A stretch of DNA of 64,000 bases from Saccharothrix sp. HUAS TT1 (GTDB taxonomy: Bacteria > Actinomycetota > Actinomycetes > Mycobacteriales > Pseudonocardiaceae): assembly GCF_040744945.1 (NCBI RefSeq), contig NZ_CP160453.1, positions 4,154,001 to 4,218,000 of the forward strand, in the 5' to 3' direction. Positions within the stretch are counted from its first letter, which is position 1. Each line of letters starts with the position of its first letter. The notes beneath the pieces were generated by a model. It made no database searches. It had not been told where the DNA came from and saw nothing but the letters and a program-made list of their open reading frames with translations. Positions 29,741-37,786 of this stretch are shown here, one piece after another. Made by a program: the position numbers and the translations under genes.

Positions 29741-31138
29741 ATGGCCCAGGGCTACCGGCAAGGCGCCGAGACGGGCCTCGACCTCGACGCGTGGCGTCGC
29801 GTGGTCGACGGCTTCCACGAGGCCGTCGTCGTGCTGGACCCGGAAGGCGTCGTCCGGTTGGCGAATTCCCCGGCAGGCGCGCTGTTCCCGCAGGCGAGGA
29901 CCGGCTCGGCGCTGCCCGCGCCCGCCCGGGGCGCCCGGCGGCAGGAGCTCGGCGGCGGCTGGGTCGCGTGGTACCGGGGCGTGGACGACCACCTGGACGA
30001 GGCCACCCGCCTGCTGGCGCCGCTGACCGACCGCGCGGACGCGGTGCGGGCCGTGGTCGAGCTGGCGCCCGTCGATCACGCCGTGGTGGTGCTGCCAGGG
30101 GTGCGCGGTCGTCTGGAGTGGTGGCGGCGCACGCCCGCCGGCGACGTGGCGGTGGCCCGCACCACCCCTCAGGTGGCCGGCACCGCGCCCGGTCTCACCG
30201 AGGTGCTGGACGGGGTGGTCGACCACGCCGAACTCACCGAACTGGGTGATGGGCCGTGGGGCGTGTCGGGGGTGGGCGTGGCGGTGCCGCTGACGCCGGG
30301 CGGCGCGCTGGTGTGCTTCGGCGGCACGTGGGGCGTGGACCTGCTCAAGCGGTACGCGGCGCGGGTCGAGCCGGCGGTGGCCGCCGGCACCCGGGCCGGC
30401 GAGCAGCAGCGGGTCGTGGAGGCGTTGCGGGCCAACCTGCTGCCCACCCCGCTGCCGGAGGTGGTGGGGGCCCGGCTGGCGTGCGTCTACGAGCCCGCGC
30501 ACCGGGGGGCGATGATCGGCGGCGACTTCTACGACGTGCACCCGCGCGAGGACGGCAGCGCGGCGTTCGTGCTCGGCGACGTGGCGGGCAACGGGATCGA
30601 GGCGGCGGCGCACAGCGGCCGGGTGCGGCAGAGCCTGCACTCGCTGCTGGTGGTCGAGCAGCGGCCCGCGCACCTGCTGCACCTGCTCAACGCCGCGCTG
30701 CGGGCGGCGGGCAGCCGGCTGTTCACCACCCTCGTGGTCGGCTCGATGATGCCGGTGCAGGCCGGTGGGCTTCGGCTGACCCTGTCCGCCGGCGGCCACC
30801 CCGCGCCGCTCGTGCTGCGCGGTGACGGGCGGGTGGACGAGGTGGCGGTGCACGGCGGCATCGTCGGCGTGCTGGCCGAGGTGCGGTTCCACCAGACCTC
30901 GGTCACCCTCGCGCCGGGCGAGACGCTGCTGCTGTACAGCGACGGGTTGACCGAGGCGCGCAAGCACGACGACCGGCAGGAGCTGTTCGGCGACGCGCGG
31001 CTGAAGTCGGCGCTGGCCGACTGCGCCGGCCTGTCGGCCTCGGCGGTGTCGGACCACCTGCGGCGGGTGGTGTTCGACTGGCTGGGGCCGACCGAGCACG
31101 ACGACCTGACGCTGCTGGTGGTGCAGGCCGCGCCCTGA
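29741..31138 (+). CDS. PP2C-type SpoIIE-domain phosphatase with PAS-like sensor
   Basis: A 465-residue protein. Residues about 10-60 form a PAS-like domain (VVDGFHEAVVVLDPEGVVRL), the middle is a GAF-like region of low similarity, and residues about 225-465 are a SpoIIE/RsbU phosphatase: metal ligands in MIGGDFYDVH and LGDVAGNGIEA, and GETLLLYSDGLTEAR near the end with HDDLTLLVV closing the domain. It would dephosphorylate a STAS antagonist such as that encoded at 24.7 kb. ATG 29741 has AGGAG at proper distance; the GTG three bases earlier is too close. It is divergent from the poly-HAMP kinase. Confidence 0.88.
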   Translation: MAQGYRQGAETGLDLDAWRRVVDGFHEAVVVLDPEGVVRLANSPAGALFPQARTGSALPAPARGARRQELGGGWVAWYRGVDDHLDEATRLLAPLTDRADAVRAVVELAPVDHAVVVLPGVRGRLEWWRRTPAGDVAVARTTPQVAGTAPGLTEVLDGVVDHAELTELGDGPWGVSGVGVAVPLTPGGALVCFGGTWGVDLLKRYAARVEPAVAAGTRAGEQQRVVEALRANLLPTPLPEVVGARLACVYEPAHRGAMIGGDFYDVHPREDGSAAFVLGDVAGNGIEAAAHSGRVRQSLHSLLVVEQRPAHLLHLLNAALRAAGSRLFTTLVVGSMMPVQAGGLRLTLSAGGHPAPLVLRGDGRVDEVAVHGGIVGVLAEVRFHQTSVTLAPGETLLLYSDGLTEARKHDDRQELFGDARLKSALADCAGLSASAVSDHLRRVVFDWLGPTEHDDLTLLVVQAAP

Positions 31139-31280
31139 CGGCGCGCGGGTCGGCGGCGCGCAGGTCGGCGGTGATCGGGTCTGCGGTGATCGGGCGAATC
31201 ACCCGGCGGCGGTTGACGTCCCGCCGTCGCGCCCGACCCTGCTCACGTCGGGACTTCGGCCTGCGCGGTGGAGGTGGGCG

Positions 31281-31553
31281 GTGAGCGGCGGTCGGTTCGG
31301 CGGTGCACCGCACGATCCGACCGCCGCCACCCTCGCGCACCGCTTCCTCGGCACTGCTGACGCCGACCTCGGCCGGCACGACGAGGCGATCGGGCACCTG
31401 CGGCAGGCGACGGCCCTGTTCCGCGACCTGGACAACACCCACCCGCACGCCGCCCGCGCCGCGTGGGAGAGCGCGCTGGAGGTGTACCGGGCGCAGGACG
31501 GCGACGACGACGTCGAACGGGTGCGGCGGCGCCTGGCCGGGCTCGGCGGCTGA
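31281..31553 (+). CDS. Short TPR-like protein or SARP C-terminal fragment
   Basis: A 90-residue protein with GTG at 31281 preceded by GGAGGTGG. The sequence AHRFLGTADADLGRHDEAIG, then HLRQATALFRDLDN and ARAAWESALEVYRAQ reads as one and a half tetratricopeptide repeats, exactly like the C-terminal end of AfsR/SARP-type regulators. The rest of such a protein is missing, so this is either a truncated remnant that kept a ribosome-binding site or a small scaffold protein. Confidence 0.5.
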   Translation: MSGGRFGGAPHDPTAATLAHRFLGTADADLGRHDEAIGHLRQATALFRDLDNTHPHAARAAWESALEVYRAQDGDDDVERVRRRLAGLGG

Positions 31554-31637
31554 TCGTCGCGCCGGTCGCATCCCGGTCGAGGACGTGTCCGCCAGAGGGG
31601 GTGATCACCGTGCCGGCTGTCGCTAGCCTCGGGTGAC

Positions 31638-31838
31638 GTGGAGCCACCCCTGGACGCGGTCGCACTCGCCCACCGCCGGCTGCTCCGGGCGATCGCCGGG
31701 CTGACCGACGCGCAGGTCGCCGAGCCGTCGCCGCTGCCGGACCTGGGGCCGTGGCCCGCCTACCCGGCGCGTCGGCAGGACCTGCCGGACTGGCACGCCG
31801 ACGGATCGCGCCTTCCGGTGAGTGGAAGATCCCGTTGA
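31638..31838 (+). pseudogene. Mycothiol-dependent maleylpyruvate isomerase, N-terminal relic
   Basis: The first 33 residues (VALAHRRLLRAIAGLTDAQV, then AEPSPLPDLG) match the N-terminal helix pair of mycothiol-dependent maleylpyruvate isomerase/DinB-like proteins, in which the next segment would contain the W-T-R-G-H metal histidine. Here that segment is replaced by unrelated proline- and arginine-rich sequence up to the stop at 31838. The intact gene would be about 220 residues. Start GTG 31638 retains TAGCCT eight nucleotides upstream. The relic stands directly before an aromatic-degradation operon. Confidence 0.55.
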
Positions 31839-31918
31839 CCTCCGTCGAGCGCCCTCAATAGCGTTCCGCCGCGCCCGCGGCCGGACGCCCGCGGCACGAC
31901 GATCCGGAGGACAACGAG

Positions 31919-32626
31919 GTGCCGACCTACCGCTCGGACGCGTCGTCGCACCCGCCCGCGCACTTCCCCGAGTACCGGTCCAACGCGCTCCGGGCGCCGC
32001 GCCGGCCGTTCGCGCTGCTGCCGCAGCGGCTGGGCGAGATCACCGGGCCGCTGCTCGGCGAGGGCCGCGTGGGCCCGGACGACAACGACCTGACCCTGGG
32101 CCACGACGGCGAGCCGCAGGGCCAGCGGATCATCGTCGCCGGCCGGGTGCTGGACGGCGACGGCCGGCCGGTCGCGGGCACGCTGCTGGAGGTGTGGCAG
32201 GCCAACGCGGGCGGCCGGTACCGGCACGACGCCGACCGCCACCCCGCGCCCCTCGACCCGAACTTCACCGGTGTCGGCCGCACGATCACCGACGCCGACG
32301 GCCGCTACTCGTTCACCACCGTCCACCCCGGCGCGTACCCGTGGCGCAACCACGACAACGCCTGGCGGCCCGCGCACATCCACTTCTCGCTGTTCGGCAC
32401 CGCGTTCACCCAGCGGCTGATCACCCAGATGTACTTCCCCGGCGACCCGCTGTTCGACCAGGACCCGATCTTCAACTCGGTCCGCGACCCGGCGGCGCGC
32501 GCGGCGATGGTGGCCCGGTTCGACCTGGCGACCACCGTGCCGGAGTGGGCGCTGGGCTACCGGTGGGACATCGTGCTGCGCGGCAAGAACCCCACCCCGC
32601 TGGACGAGGACGACGACGATGAGTGA
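31919..32626 (+). CDS. pcaH: Protocatechuate 3,4-dioxygenase beta subunit
   Basis: A 235-residue intradiol dioxygenase subunit that carries the catalytic non-haem iron(III). The ligand residues are in the expected places: tyrosine in PGAYPWRNH, tyrosine upstream in NAGGRYRH and two histidines in WRPAHIHFSLFG. The N-terminal extension (YRSDASSHPPAHFPEYRSNA) is typical of PcaH. GTG 31919 follows GGAGGACAACGAG. First gene of an operon; the next start overlaps its stop by 8 bp. With PcaG it opens protocatechuate to 3-carboxy-cis,cis-muconate. Confidence 0.95.
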   Translation: MPTYRSDASSHPPAHFPEYRSNALRAPRRPFALLPQRLGEITGPLLGEGRVGPDDNDLTLGHDGEPQGQRIIVAGRVLDGDGRPVAGTLLEVWQANAGGRYRHDADRHPAPLDPNFTGVGRTITDADGRYSFTTVHPGAYPWRNHDNAWRPAHIHFSLFGTAFTQRLITQMYFPGDPLFDQDPIFNSVRDPAARAAMVARFDLATTVPEWALGYRWDIVLRGKNPTPLDEDDDDE

Positions 32627-33182
32627 GCTGCGGACCACGCCGTCGCAGACCGTCGGCCCGTTCTTCTCGTTCGGCCTGGTGTGGGAGGACGGCCCGTTCG
32701 TGGTGCCCGAGGGCACGCCCGGCGCGTTCCGGGTCGGCGGCGTCGTGCTGGACGGCGCGGGCGCGCCGGTGCCGGACGCGGTGGTCGAGACCTGGCAGGC
32801 CGACCCGGACGGCCGGTTCGACCACCCCGACGACCCGCGCGGTCCCGTCCGCCGGCAGGATTTCCGCGGCTTCGGCCGCAGCGCCACCGACCCGGACGGG
32901 CGGTACTCGGTGCTGACCGTCAAACCGGGCCCGCTGCCGGTGCCCGGGGGCGGTCGGGAGGCACCCCACCTCAACGTGTCGGTCTTCTGCCGGGGCATGC
33001 TGGTGCGGCTGGTCACCCGCATCTACTTCCCCGACGAGGAGGCCAACGCCGCGGACCCGGTGCTCACCTCGATCGACGACCCGGCCAGGCGGGCCACGCT
33101 CATCGCCGGGAGCGACCCGCTCGGCTACCGCTTCGACATCCACCTGCAAGGGGAGCATGAAACCGTCTTCTTCGACCTCTGA
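32619..33182 (+). CDS. pcaG: Protocatechuate 3,4-dioxygenase alpha subunit
   Basis: A 187-residue subunit with the same beta-sandwich as PcaH but without the iron ligands. SQTVGPFFSFGL at the N-terminus, VVETWQADPDGRFDHPDD and LNVSVFCRGMLVRLVTRIYF are typical of PcaG. It overlaps pcaH by 8 bp and pcaB by 26 bp, so the subunits are likely made by coupled translation. Confidence 0.95.
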   Translation: MSELRTTPSQTVGPFFSFGLVWEDGPFVVPEGTPGAFRVGGVVLDGAGAPVPDAVVETWQADPDGRFDHPDDPRGPVRRQDFRGFGRSATDPDGRYSVLTVKPGPLPVPGGGREAPHLNVSVFCRGMLVRLVTRIYFPDEEANAADPVLTSIDDPARRATLIAGSDPLGYRFDIHLQGEHETVFFDL

Positions 33183-34530
33183 GCACACCTCCCGGTCGAG
33201 CGGGGCCCGCTCGCTGTGGGGCACGCTGTTCACCGACCCGGACGTGGAGGCCGAGACCTGTGACCGGGCCTGGGTGCGGGCCATGCTGGACTTCGAACGC
33301 GCGCTGGCGATCGTGCAGGCCAGGGCGGGCATCGTGACCGAGGAGGCGGCGCGGATGGTGGTCACGGCCATCGACGTCGGGCACTACGACCCGGTCGCCC
33401 TCGGCGAGGGCGCCATCACCTCGGGCACCCCGGTCGTGCCGCTGGTCCGCGCGATCGGCGCGCACGTCACCGCCGAGGGGCGCGCGGCCGTGCACAACGG
33501 CGCCACCAGCCAGGACGTGCTGGACACCGCGCTGTCGCTGGTCGCGCACCGGGCGCTGGGCCCGATCCTGGCCGGGCTGCGCGGCGTGGCCGCCGAGTGC
33601 GAGCGGCTGGCCAGGCGGCACCGCGACACGCTGATCGCCGGTCGGACGCTGACCCAGCACGCGCTGCCGACCACGTTCGGGCTCAAGTGCGCGGGCTGGC
33701 TGGTCGCGGTGGACGAGGCCGAGGCCGCGCTGACCCGCGTCCGCGAGCAGCGGCTGGCCGTGCAGTTCGGCGGCGCGGCGGGCACGATGGCGGCGGTGCG
33801 CTCGGGCGGCGACCTGACCGGGCAGCTGGCCGCCGAACTGGGCCTGGCCGCGCCGCTGATCCCGTGGCACACCAACCGGACCAGGGTGGCCGAGCTGGCG
33901 GGCGCGCTCGGCGAGGCGTCCGGGGTGCTGGCCAAGATCGCCCAGGACGTGGTGCTGCTCGCCCAGACCGAGGTCGCCGAGGTGGCCGAGGCAGACGGCG
34001 GCACGTCGTCGGCGATGCCGCACAAGCACAACCCGGTGCGCGCGGTGCTGGTGACCGCGTGCACCCGCCGCGTGCCGGGGCTGGTGGCCACGGTGCTGTC
34101 GGGGATGGCGCAGGAGCACGAGCGGGCGGCCGGGGCGTGGCACAGCGAGTGGCAGACCGTCACCGACCTGCTGCGGCTGGTCGGCGGCGCGGTGCGCGGC
34201 GCCCGCGAGCTGCTGCCGCGGCTGCGGGTCGACCCGGGTCGGATGCGCCGCAACCTGGACCTGACCGGCGGGCTGCTGATGGCCGAGAACGTCGCCGGTC
34301 GGCTGGCCGACCGGATCGGCCGGGCCGAGGCGCAGGAGCTGGTGGCCGAGGTGTGCCGGACCGCGGCGGCGTCCGGGCTGTCGCTGCGCGAGGCGCTGCT
34401 GGCCGACCTGCGGATCGGGTTGTCGGAGACGGAGTTGGACGACGCGCTCGACCCGGCCGGGTACACCGGCAGCGCGGGCGAGTTCGTGGACCGCGCCCTG
34501 GCGGCGCACCGGGGGAGGGGCCGGCCGTGA
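33157..34530 (+). CDS. pcaB: 3-carboxy-cis,cis-muconate cycloisomerase
   Basis: A 457-residue member of the fumarase/aspartase superfamily that converts 3-carboxymuconate to 4-carboxymuconolactone. The superfamily signature GTSSAMPHKHNPVRAV with the catalytic serine loop is present, as are TSQDVLDTALSL and GRTLTQHALPTTFG. ATG 33157 has AGGGGAGC in front, and the first 20 residues are a Ser-rich leader outside the fold. It overlaps pcaG and ends in a 4-bp GTGA overlap with pcaD. Confidence 0.93.
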   Translation: MKPSSSTSEHTSRSSGARSLWGTLFTDPDVEAETCDRAWVRAMLDFERALAIVQARAGIVTEEAARMVVTAIDVGHYDPVALGEGAITSGTPVVPLVRAIGAHVTAEGRAAVHNGATSQDVLDTALSLVAHRALGPILAGLRGVAAECERLARRHRDTLIAGRTLTQHALPTTFGLKCAGWLVAVDEAEAALTRVREQRLAVQFGGAAGTMAAVRSGGDLTGQLAAELGLAAPLIPWHTNRTRVAELAGALGEASGVLAKIAQDVVLLAQTEVAEVAEADGGTSSAMPHKHNPVRAVLVTACTRRVPGLVATVLSGMAQEHERAAGAWHSEWQTVTDLLRLVGGAVRGARELLPRLRVDPGRMRRNLDLTGGLLMAENVAGRLADRIGRAEAQELVAEVCRTAAASGLSLREALLADLRIGLSETELDDALDPAGYTGSAGEFVDRALAAHRGRGRP

Positions 34531-35270
34531 AGCCGCACTACGAGTTGACCGGTCCGCCGGGCGCGCCGGTCGTCGTCCTGGGCAACTCGCTGGGCACCAC
34601 GACGGCGTTGTGGGACCGGCAGTTACCGGTGCTGCACCGGAGGTTCCGGGTGCTGCGCTACGACCACCGCGGGCACGGCGGGTCCGGCGCGCCCGCGGGC
34701 CCGTACCGGATCGACGACCTCGCCGACGACGTGCTGGAGCTGCTGGACGCCCTCGGCCTGGACCGGGTGTCCTACTGCGGGGTGTCGATGGGCGGCATGG
34801 TCGGCATGTGGCTGGCCGGGCACGCGCCGGAGCGCATCGAGCGACTGGTGCTGTGCTGCACGACGGCCGCGTTCCCGACCGGTGTCCCGTGGCTGGACCG
34901 GGCGGCGGCCGTCCGCGCGGCCGGGACCGGTTCCATCGCCCCCGCCGTCGTCGGCCGCTGGTTCACCCCGGCCTTCCGGTCACCGGAGCTGGTGGCCGCG
35001 TTCGAACGCGGACTGTCCGAAGTGGACGACGAGGCGTACGCCGGGTGCTGCGACGCGTTGGCGGTGATGGACCTGCGCTCGGTGCTGCCCGCCATCGAGG
35101 CGCCGACGGCGGTCATCGCGGGCAGGCACGACGAGGCCACGCCGCCGGACTGCGGCCGTTCCGTCGCCGCCTCGATCCCGGGCGCGTCGTTCCACCTGGT
35201 GGCGGGGGCGCACCTGGCGAACGTGGAGGCGGCCGACGAGGTGTCGGCGATCCTGGACGAGCACCTGTGA
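34527..35270 (+). CDS. pcaD: 3-oxoadipate enol-lactonase
   Basis: A 247-residue alpha/beta hydrolase. Nucleophile elbow GVSMGGM (Ser about 91), acid in IAGRHDEATPP and histidine in GAHLANVE; the early NSLGTTTALWDRQLP is characteristic of PcaD. It hydrolyses 3-oxoadipate enol-lactone to 3-oxoadipate. In many actinobacteria pcaD and pcaC are fused as pcaL; here they are separate frames with a 4-bp overlap, an unfused version of the same order. Confidence 0.92.
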   Translation: MKPHYELTGPPGAPVVVLGNSLGTTTALWDRQLPVLHRRFRVLRYDHRGHGGSGAPAGPYRIDDLADDVLELLDALGLDRVSYCGVSMGGMVGMWLAGHAPERIERLVLCCTTAAFPTGVPWLDRAAAVRAAGTGSIAPAVVGRWFTPAFRSPELVAAFERGLSEVDDEAYAGCCDALAVMDLRSVLPAIEAPTAVIAGRHDEATPPDCGRSVAASIPGASFHLVAGAHLANVEAADEVSAILDEHL

Positions 35271-35641
35271 ACCCGGTCTTCGACGAGGGCATGCGGGTGC
35301 GCCGGGAGGTGCTGGGCGACGAGCACGTGGACGGCGCGGTCGCGCGCACCGACGCGTTCACGGCGGACTTCCAGGACTTCATCACCCGCTACGCGTGGGG
35401 CGAGGTGTGGACCAGGCCGGGGCTGGAGCGGCCGGTGAGGTCGTGCGTCGCGCTGGCCGTGCTGGCCGCGCTCGGTCACGAGCAGGAGTTGGCGATGCAC
35501 GTCCGCGCGGCCCTGCGCAACGGGGTCACGCGCGAGGAGATCAAGGAAGTCCTGCTGCAGGTGGGGGTCTACGCCGGCGTCCCCGCCGCGAACCGCGCGT
35601 TCGCCGTGGCGCAGCCGATCCTGGCGGGCGAGCCGTCGTGA
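35267..35641 (+). CDS. pcaC: 4-carboxymuconolactone decarboxylase
   Basis: A 124-residue carboxymuconolactone decarboxylase of the AhpD-like fold. EGMRVRREVLGDEHVDGA, then ITRYAWGEVW and HVRAALRNGVTREEIKEVLL are diagnostic. It makes 3-oxoadipate enol-lactone for PcaD. It overlaps pcaD by 4 bp and is the last gene before the terminator. Genes for 3-oxoadipate activation (pcaIJF) are not in this stretch. Confidence 0.93.
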   Translation: MNPVFDEGMRVRREVLGDEHVDGAVARTDAFTADFQDFITRYAWGEVWTRPGLERPVRSCVALAVLAALGHEQELAMHVRAALRNGVTREEIKEVLLQVGVYAGVPAANRAFAVAQPILAGEPS

Positions 35642-35672
35642 GCGACTTCCCGGCGCGCTGGACGGACCGCGA

Positions 35673-35720
35673 ACGCGAGCAGCGCCGCTACCCCGCGAAG
35701 GGGAGCGGCGCTGCTCGCGT
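35673..35720. terminator. Long hairpin terminator of the pca operon
   Basis: Arms 35673-35689 and 35704-35720 pair over 17 bp, extended after one unpaired A by a CCCC/GGGG stem around a GCGAA loop. It begins 32 bp after pcaC. A GTG overlapping the pcaC stop opens a 29-codon frame through this hairpin, which is judged not to be a gene. Confidence 0.85.
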
Positions 35721-35743
35721 GCGCTGAGCGGGAGGGTGGTCCG

Positions 35744-36442
35744 CTACTGGCTCTTGACCTCGGACTTGACCTGCTGGCCGGACTCGCGGGCGTGCTGGCC
35801 GACCTCCTGGGCCGAGCCCTTGGCCTGCTCCACGGTCGTCTGGGTGGCTTCCTGCGCCACCTGCTTGACCTGGTCCGCCGCCTCGCCGACCACCGCGGTC
35901 GCGTCGTCCTTCAGCTTCTGCGCGGACTCGGTGAGGGCTTCCTTCACCGGCTCCACGGCGCCGCTCGCCCGCTCGCTGAGCTGCCGCACGGCGTCCTGCT
36001 CGGCCCTGGTCGCCGGGATCAGGGTGGCGACCAGCGCGCCCGCCCCGAACGCGATCAGGCCGGCCGCCAACGGGTTGCCGCGCGCCTGCTGCCGTGCCTG
36101 CGCGGGCGCGTTCTGCACGGCGTGCGCGGCCTCCTGCGCCTTCTCGCCGACCACCGAAGCGGCCTGCTGCGCCTTGTCGCCGACGGTCGACGCGGCGTCG
36201 TGCGCCCTGTCACCGACGGTGGACGCCATGTTCGCCGTGCGGTCCTGCACCGTCGACGCGGTCTCCGGAACCGTGCCCATGACTCGCTCCTTCAACGTGC
36301 TCATCCGGGACCGGACCCGGTCCACCCGGCGTTGGGCGATGTTGCGCGGCCTCGTGTGGTCGACGATCCGGTTCGCGTCGGCCACCAGCTCGGCGCGAGT
36401 CCGGTCGATCTCGTGCCTTATTTGGTCGGGTGACGGGCCCAT
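35744..36442 (-). CDS. DUF3618-type helical envelope protein
   Basis: A 232-residue protein. The N-terminal PDQIRHEIDRTRAELVADAN is the DUF3618 signature. The middle contains repeated 11-residue helical units (TVGDRAHDAAS, TVGDKAQQAAS, VVGEKAQEAAH), then one hydrophobic segment (NPLAAGLIAFGAGALVATLI) and a charged C-terminal helix like late-embryogenesis-abundant proteins. It probably sits in the membrane with long soluble helices. ATG 36442 follows GGAGGACGCG. Last gene of a three-gene minus-strand operon with overlapping ends. Confidence 0.8.
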   Translation of the reverse strand: MGPSPDQIRHEIDRTRAELVADANRIVDHTRPRNIAQRRVDRVRSRMSTLKERVMGTVPETASTVQDRTANMASTVGDRAHDAASTVGDKAQQAASVVGEKAQEAAHAVQNAPAQARQQARGNPLAAGLIAFGAGALVATLIPATRAEQDAVRQLSERASGAVEPVKEALTESAQKLKDDATAVVGEAADQVKQVAQEATQTTVEQAKGSAQEVGQHARESGQQVKSEVKSQ

Positions 36443-36870
36443 TCCGCGTCCTCCTTCAACGTCTCGATCGTGCGCTCCGGCTTGGGGTTGACGGTCTTCA
36501 GCCGCGCGCGGCCGGCGGAGAACAGGGCGAACCCGGCGATGCCCCACAGCACGGCGACGACGAGCGTCGCCCACCCCAGGCCCATGAACGTCGCCAGGCC
36601 GAACGCGAGCGCCAGGCTCAGCAGGACCGCGGTCATGTAGCCCGCGAACCCGGCCGCGCCGAGCATCCCGGCGGCCTTGCCCGCCTTGGTGGCCTCCTGG
36701 CGGATCTCCGCCTTGGCCAGTTCGAGCTCCTGCCGCATCAGCCGGGACAGGTCCTCGGTCAGCTCACCGATCAACTGCCCCAGCGACGCCTCGTCGTCGG
36801 CCGCCCCGGTCGGGGGTATCCGGCTCTCCGGCACCCGCACCTCCCGCACGTGCGGCTCAGCGCTGGACAT
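36418..36870 (-). CDS. Holin-like (phage holin superfamily III type) membrane protein
   Basis: A 150-residue protein with SLGQLIGELTEDLSRLMRQE and LAKAEIRQEATKAGKAAGML, then two membrane helices (FAGYMTAVLLSLALAFGLAT and LVVAVLWGIAGFALFSAG). This is the PF07332 pattern, named after phage holins but widespread in actinobacterial chromosomes beside DUF3618 genes; lysis activity is not implied. It overlaps DUF3618 by 25 bp and the upstream gene by 14 bp. Confidence 0.82.
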   Translation of the reverse strand: MSSAEPHVREVRVPESRIPPTGAADDEASLGQLIGELTEDLSRLMRQELELAKAEIRQEATKAGKAAGMLGAAGFAGYMTAVLLSLALAFGLATFMGLGWATLVVAVLWGIAGFALFSAGRARLKTVNPKPERTIETLKEDAEWARHPTK

Positions 36871-37582
36871 ACGGCGCCCCCTCCGGCTGGTACGGGGCGC
36901 GCGGCGTCGGCGTTCCGTAACCGGGCGTGCCGTAGCCGGGGGTGCCGTACTCCGGTGAAGAGCCGTACTCCGGCGAGCTGTACTCCGGCACCGGCGACGG
37001 CGAGGACGCCACCGGCGGCACCGCGCTCTGCGCGGCCACCGGCGTGGTCGGCAGGGTGTCGGTGTAGCCGTGCTGCGGCTGCTGCGGCTGCGCGTGCTTC
37101 GGCTGGTCGGGGGCGTTGAGGCTCTTCGCGGCCCGCGCGATCAGGAAGCCGGCCACCGCGGCGCCGATCAGGAACGTGCCCGGCTTGCGCCGGGCGTAGT
37201 CCTGAGTCGTGTCCAGCAGGCCGCTCGCGCCCCGTTCGTCGAGGTAGCGGGCCGCCTTCCGGCCGGCGTCGGAGACCTGGCGCAACGTGCCCGCGGTCAG
37301 CGAGTCCGGGCCGGAGTTCTCGGCCATCGACCCCAGCTCGTCGGCGATCCGGTCGATCTGCTTCGACACCCGTCGCGCCTGGTCCTCGGCCTCGCTCGCG
37401 ACGCGCTCGCGCATGTCGTGCACGACGTGCTTGGCCTGGCCCTTCGCCTCGTGGGCGACCTGCCCCACCTGCTCACGCGCGGTCGCACGCACCTCTCCGG
37501 CGGCCTGCCTGGCGTGCTGCGCCACGGCGGTGCCTTCCTGCTCGGCGGTCTCGCGGACCGCACCCACCTGGTTCTCGTCCAC
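36857..37582 (-). CDS. Helical protein with one membrane segment and Pro/Tyr-rich tail
   Basis: A 241-residue protein. Residues 1-110 are long amphipathic helices (AREQVGQVAHEAKGQAKHVV), followed by a hydrophobic segment (PGTFLIGAAVAGFLIARAA) and a low-complexity tail with PEYGSSPEYG and three PGYGTP-like repeats. Such proteins begin the DUF3618/holin-like cluster in many actinobacteria and are thought to act at the envelope under stress, which is inference. GTG 37582 is preceded by GAGGAG. Confidence 0.72.
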   Translation of the reverse strand: MDENQVGAVRETAEQEGTAVAQHARQAAGEVRATAREQVGQVAHEAKGQAKHVVHDMRERVASEAEDQARRVSKQIDRIADELGSMAENSGPDSLTAGTLRQVSDAGRKAARYLDERGASGLLDTTQDYARRKPGTFLIGAAVAGFLIARAAKSLNAPDQPKHAQPQQPQHGYTDTLPTTPVAAQSAVPPVASSPSPVPEYSSPEYGSSPEYGTPGYGTPGYGTPTPRAPYQPEGAPYVQR

Positions 37583-37724
37583 GACGGACTCCTCACGGTC
37601 GGCGTGCTCTCGCCTACCGACCTACCCATCTGGGCGAGGGCTAACCTCCTTCGCAAGAACAACCATCTGGGTGACCGTCGCCACAGCGGAACGCCGGGCG
37701 GGTAATCGGCGGTGAATGCGCGGC

Positions 37725-37755
37725 GACCCCGCGGCCGGGTTCCGGCCGCGGGGTC
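37725..37755. terminator. Hairpin terminator of the SSI gene
   Basis: A perfect 14-bp stem (37725-37738 with 37742-37755) and a 3-nt loop, 32 bp beyond the stop of the minus-strand inhibitor gene. Confidence 0.85.
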
Positions 37756-37786
37756 GAATTGTCGGTGGTGGTGTCCGGTGGACGGG

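Noticed and set aside
31919..35641. Catechol 1,2-dioxygenase operon instead of protocatechuate genes
   Set aside because: Two overlapping intradiol subunits followed by cycloisomerase, lactonase and carboxymuconolactone decarboxylase are specific for the protocatechuate branch.
35638..35727. 29-codon frame starting in a GTGA overlap with pcaC
   Set aside because: It consists almost wholly of the pca terminator hairpin, and the product (Arg-rich) resembles nothing; the overlap is coincidental.
36418..36870. Prophage indicated by the holin-like gene
   Set aside because: The holin-III-like family is common in actinobacterial chromosomes with DUF3618 genes; no other phage gene, integrase or attachment site is seen.
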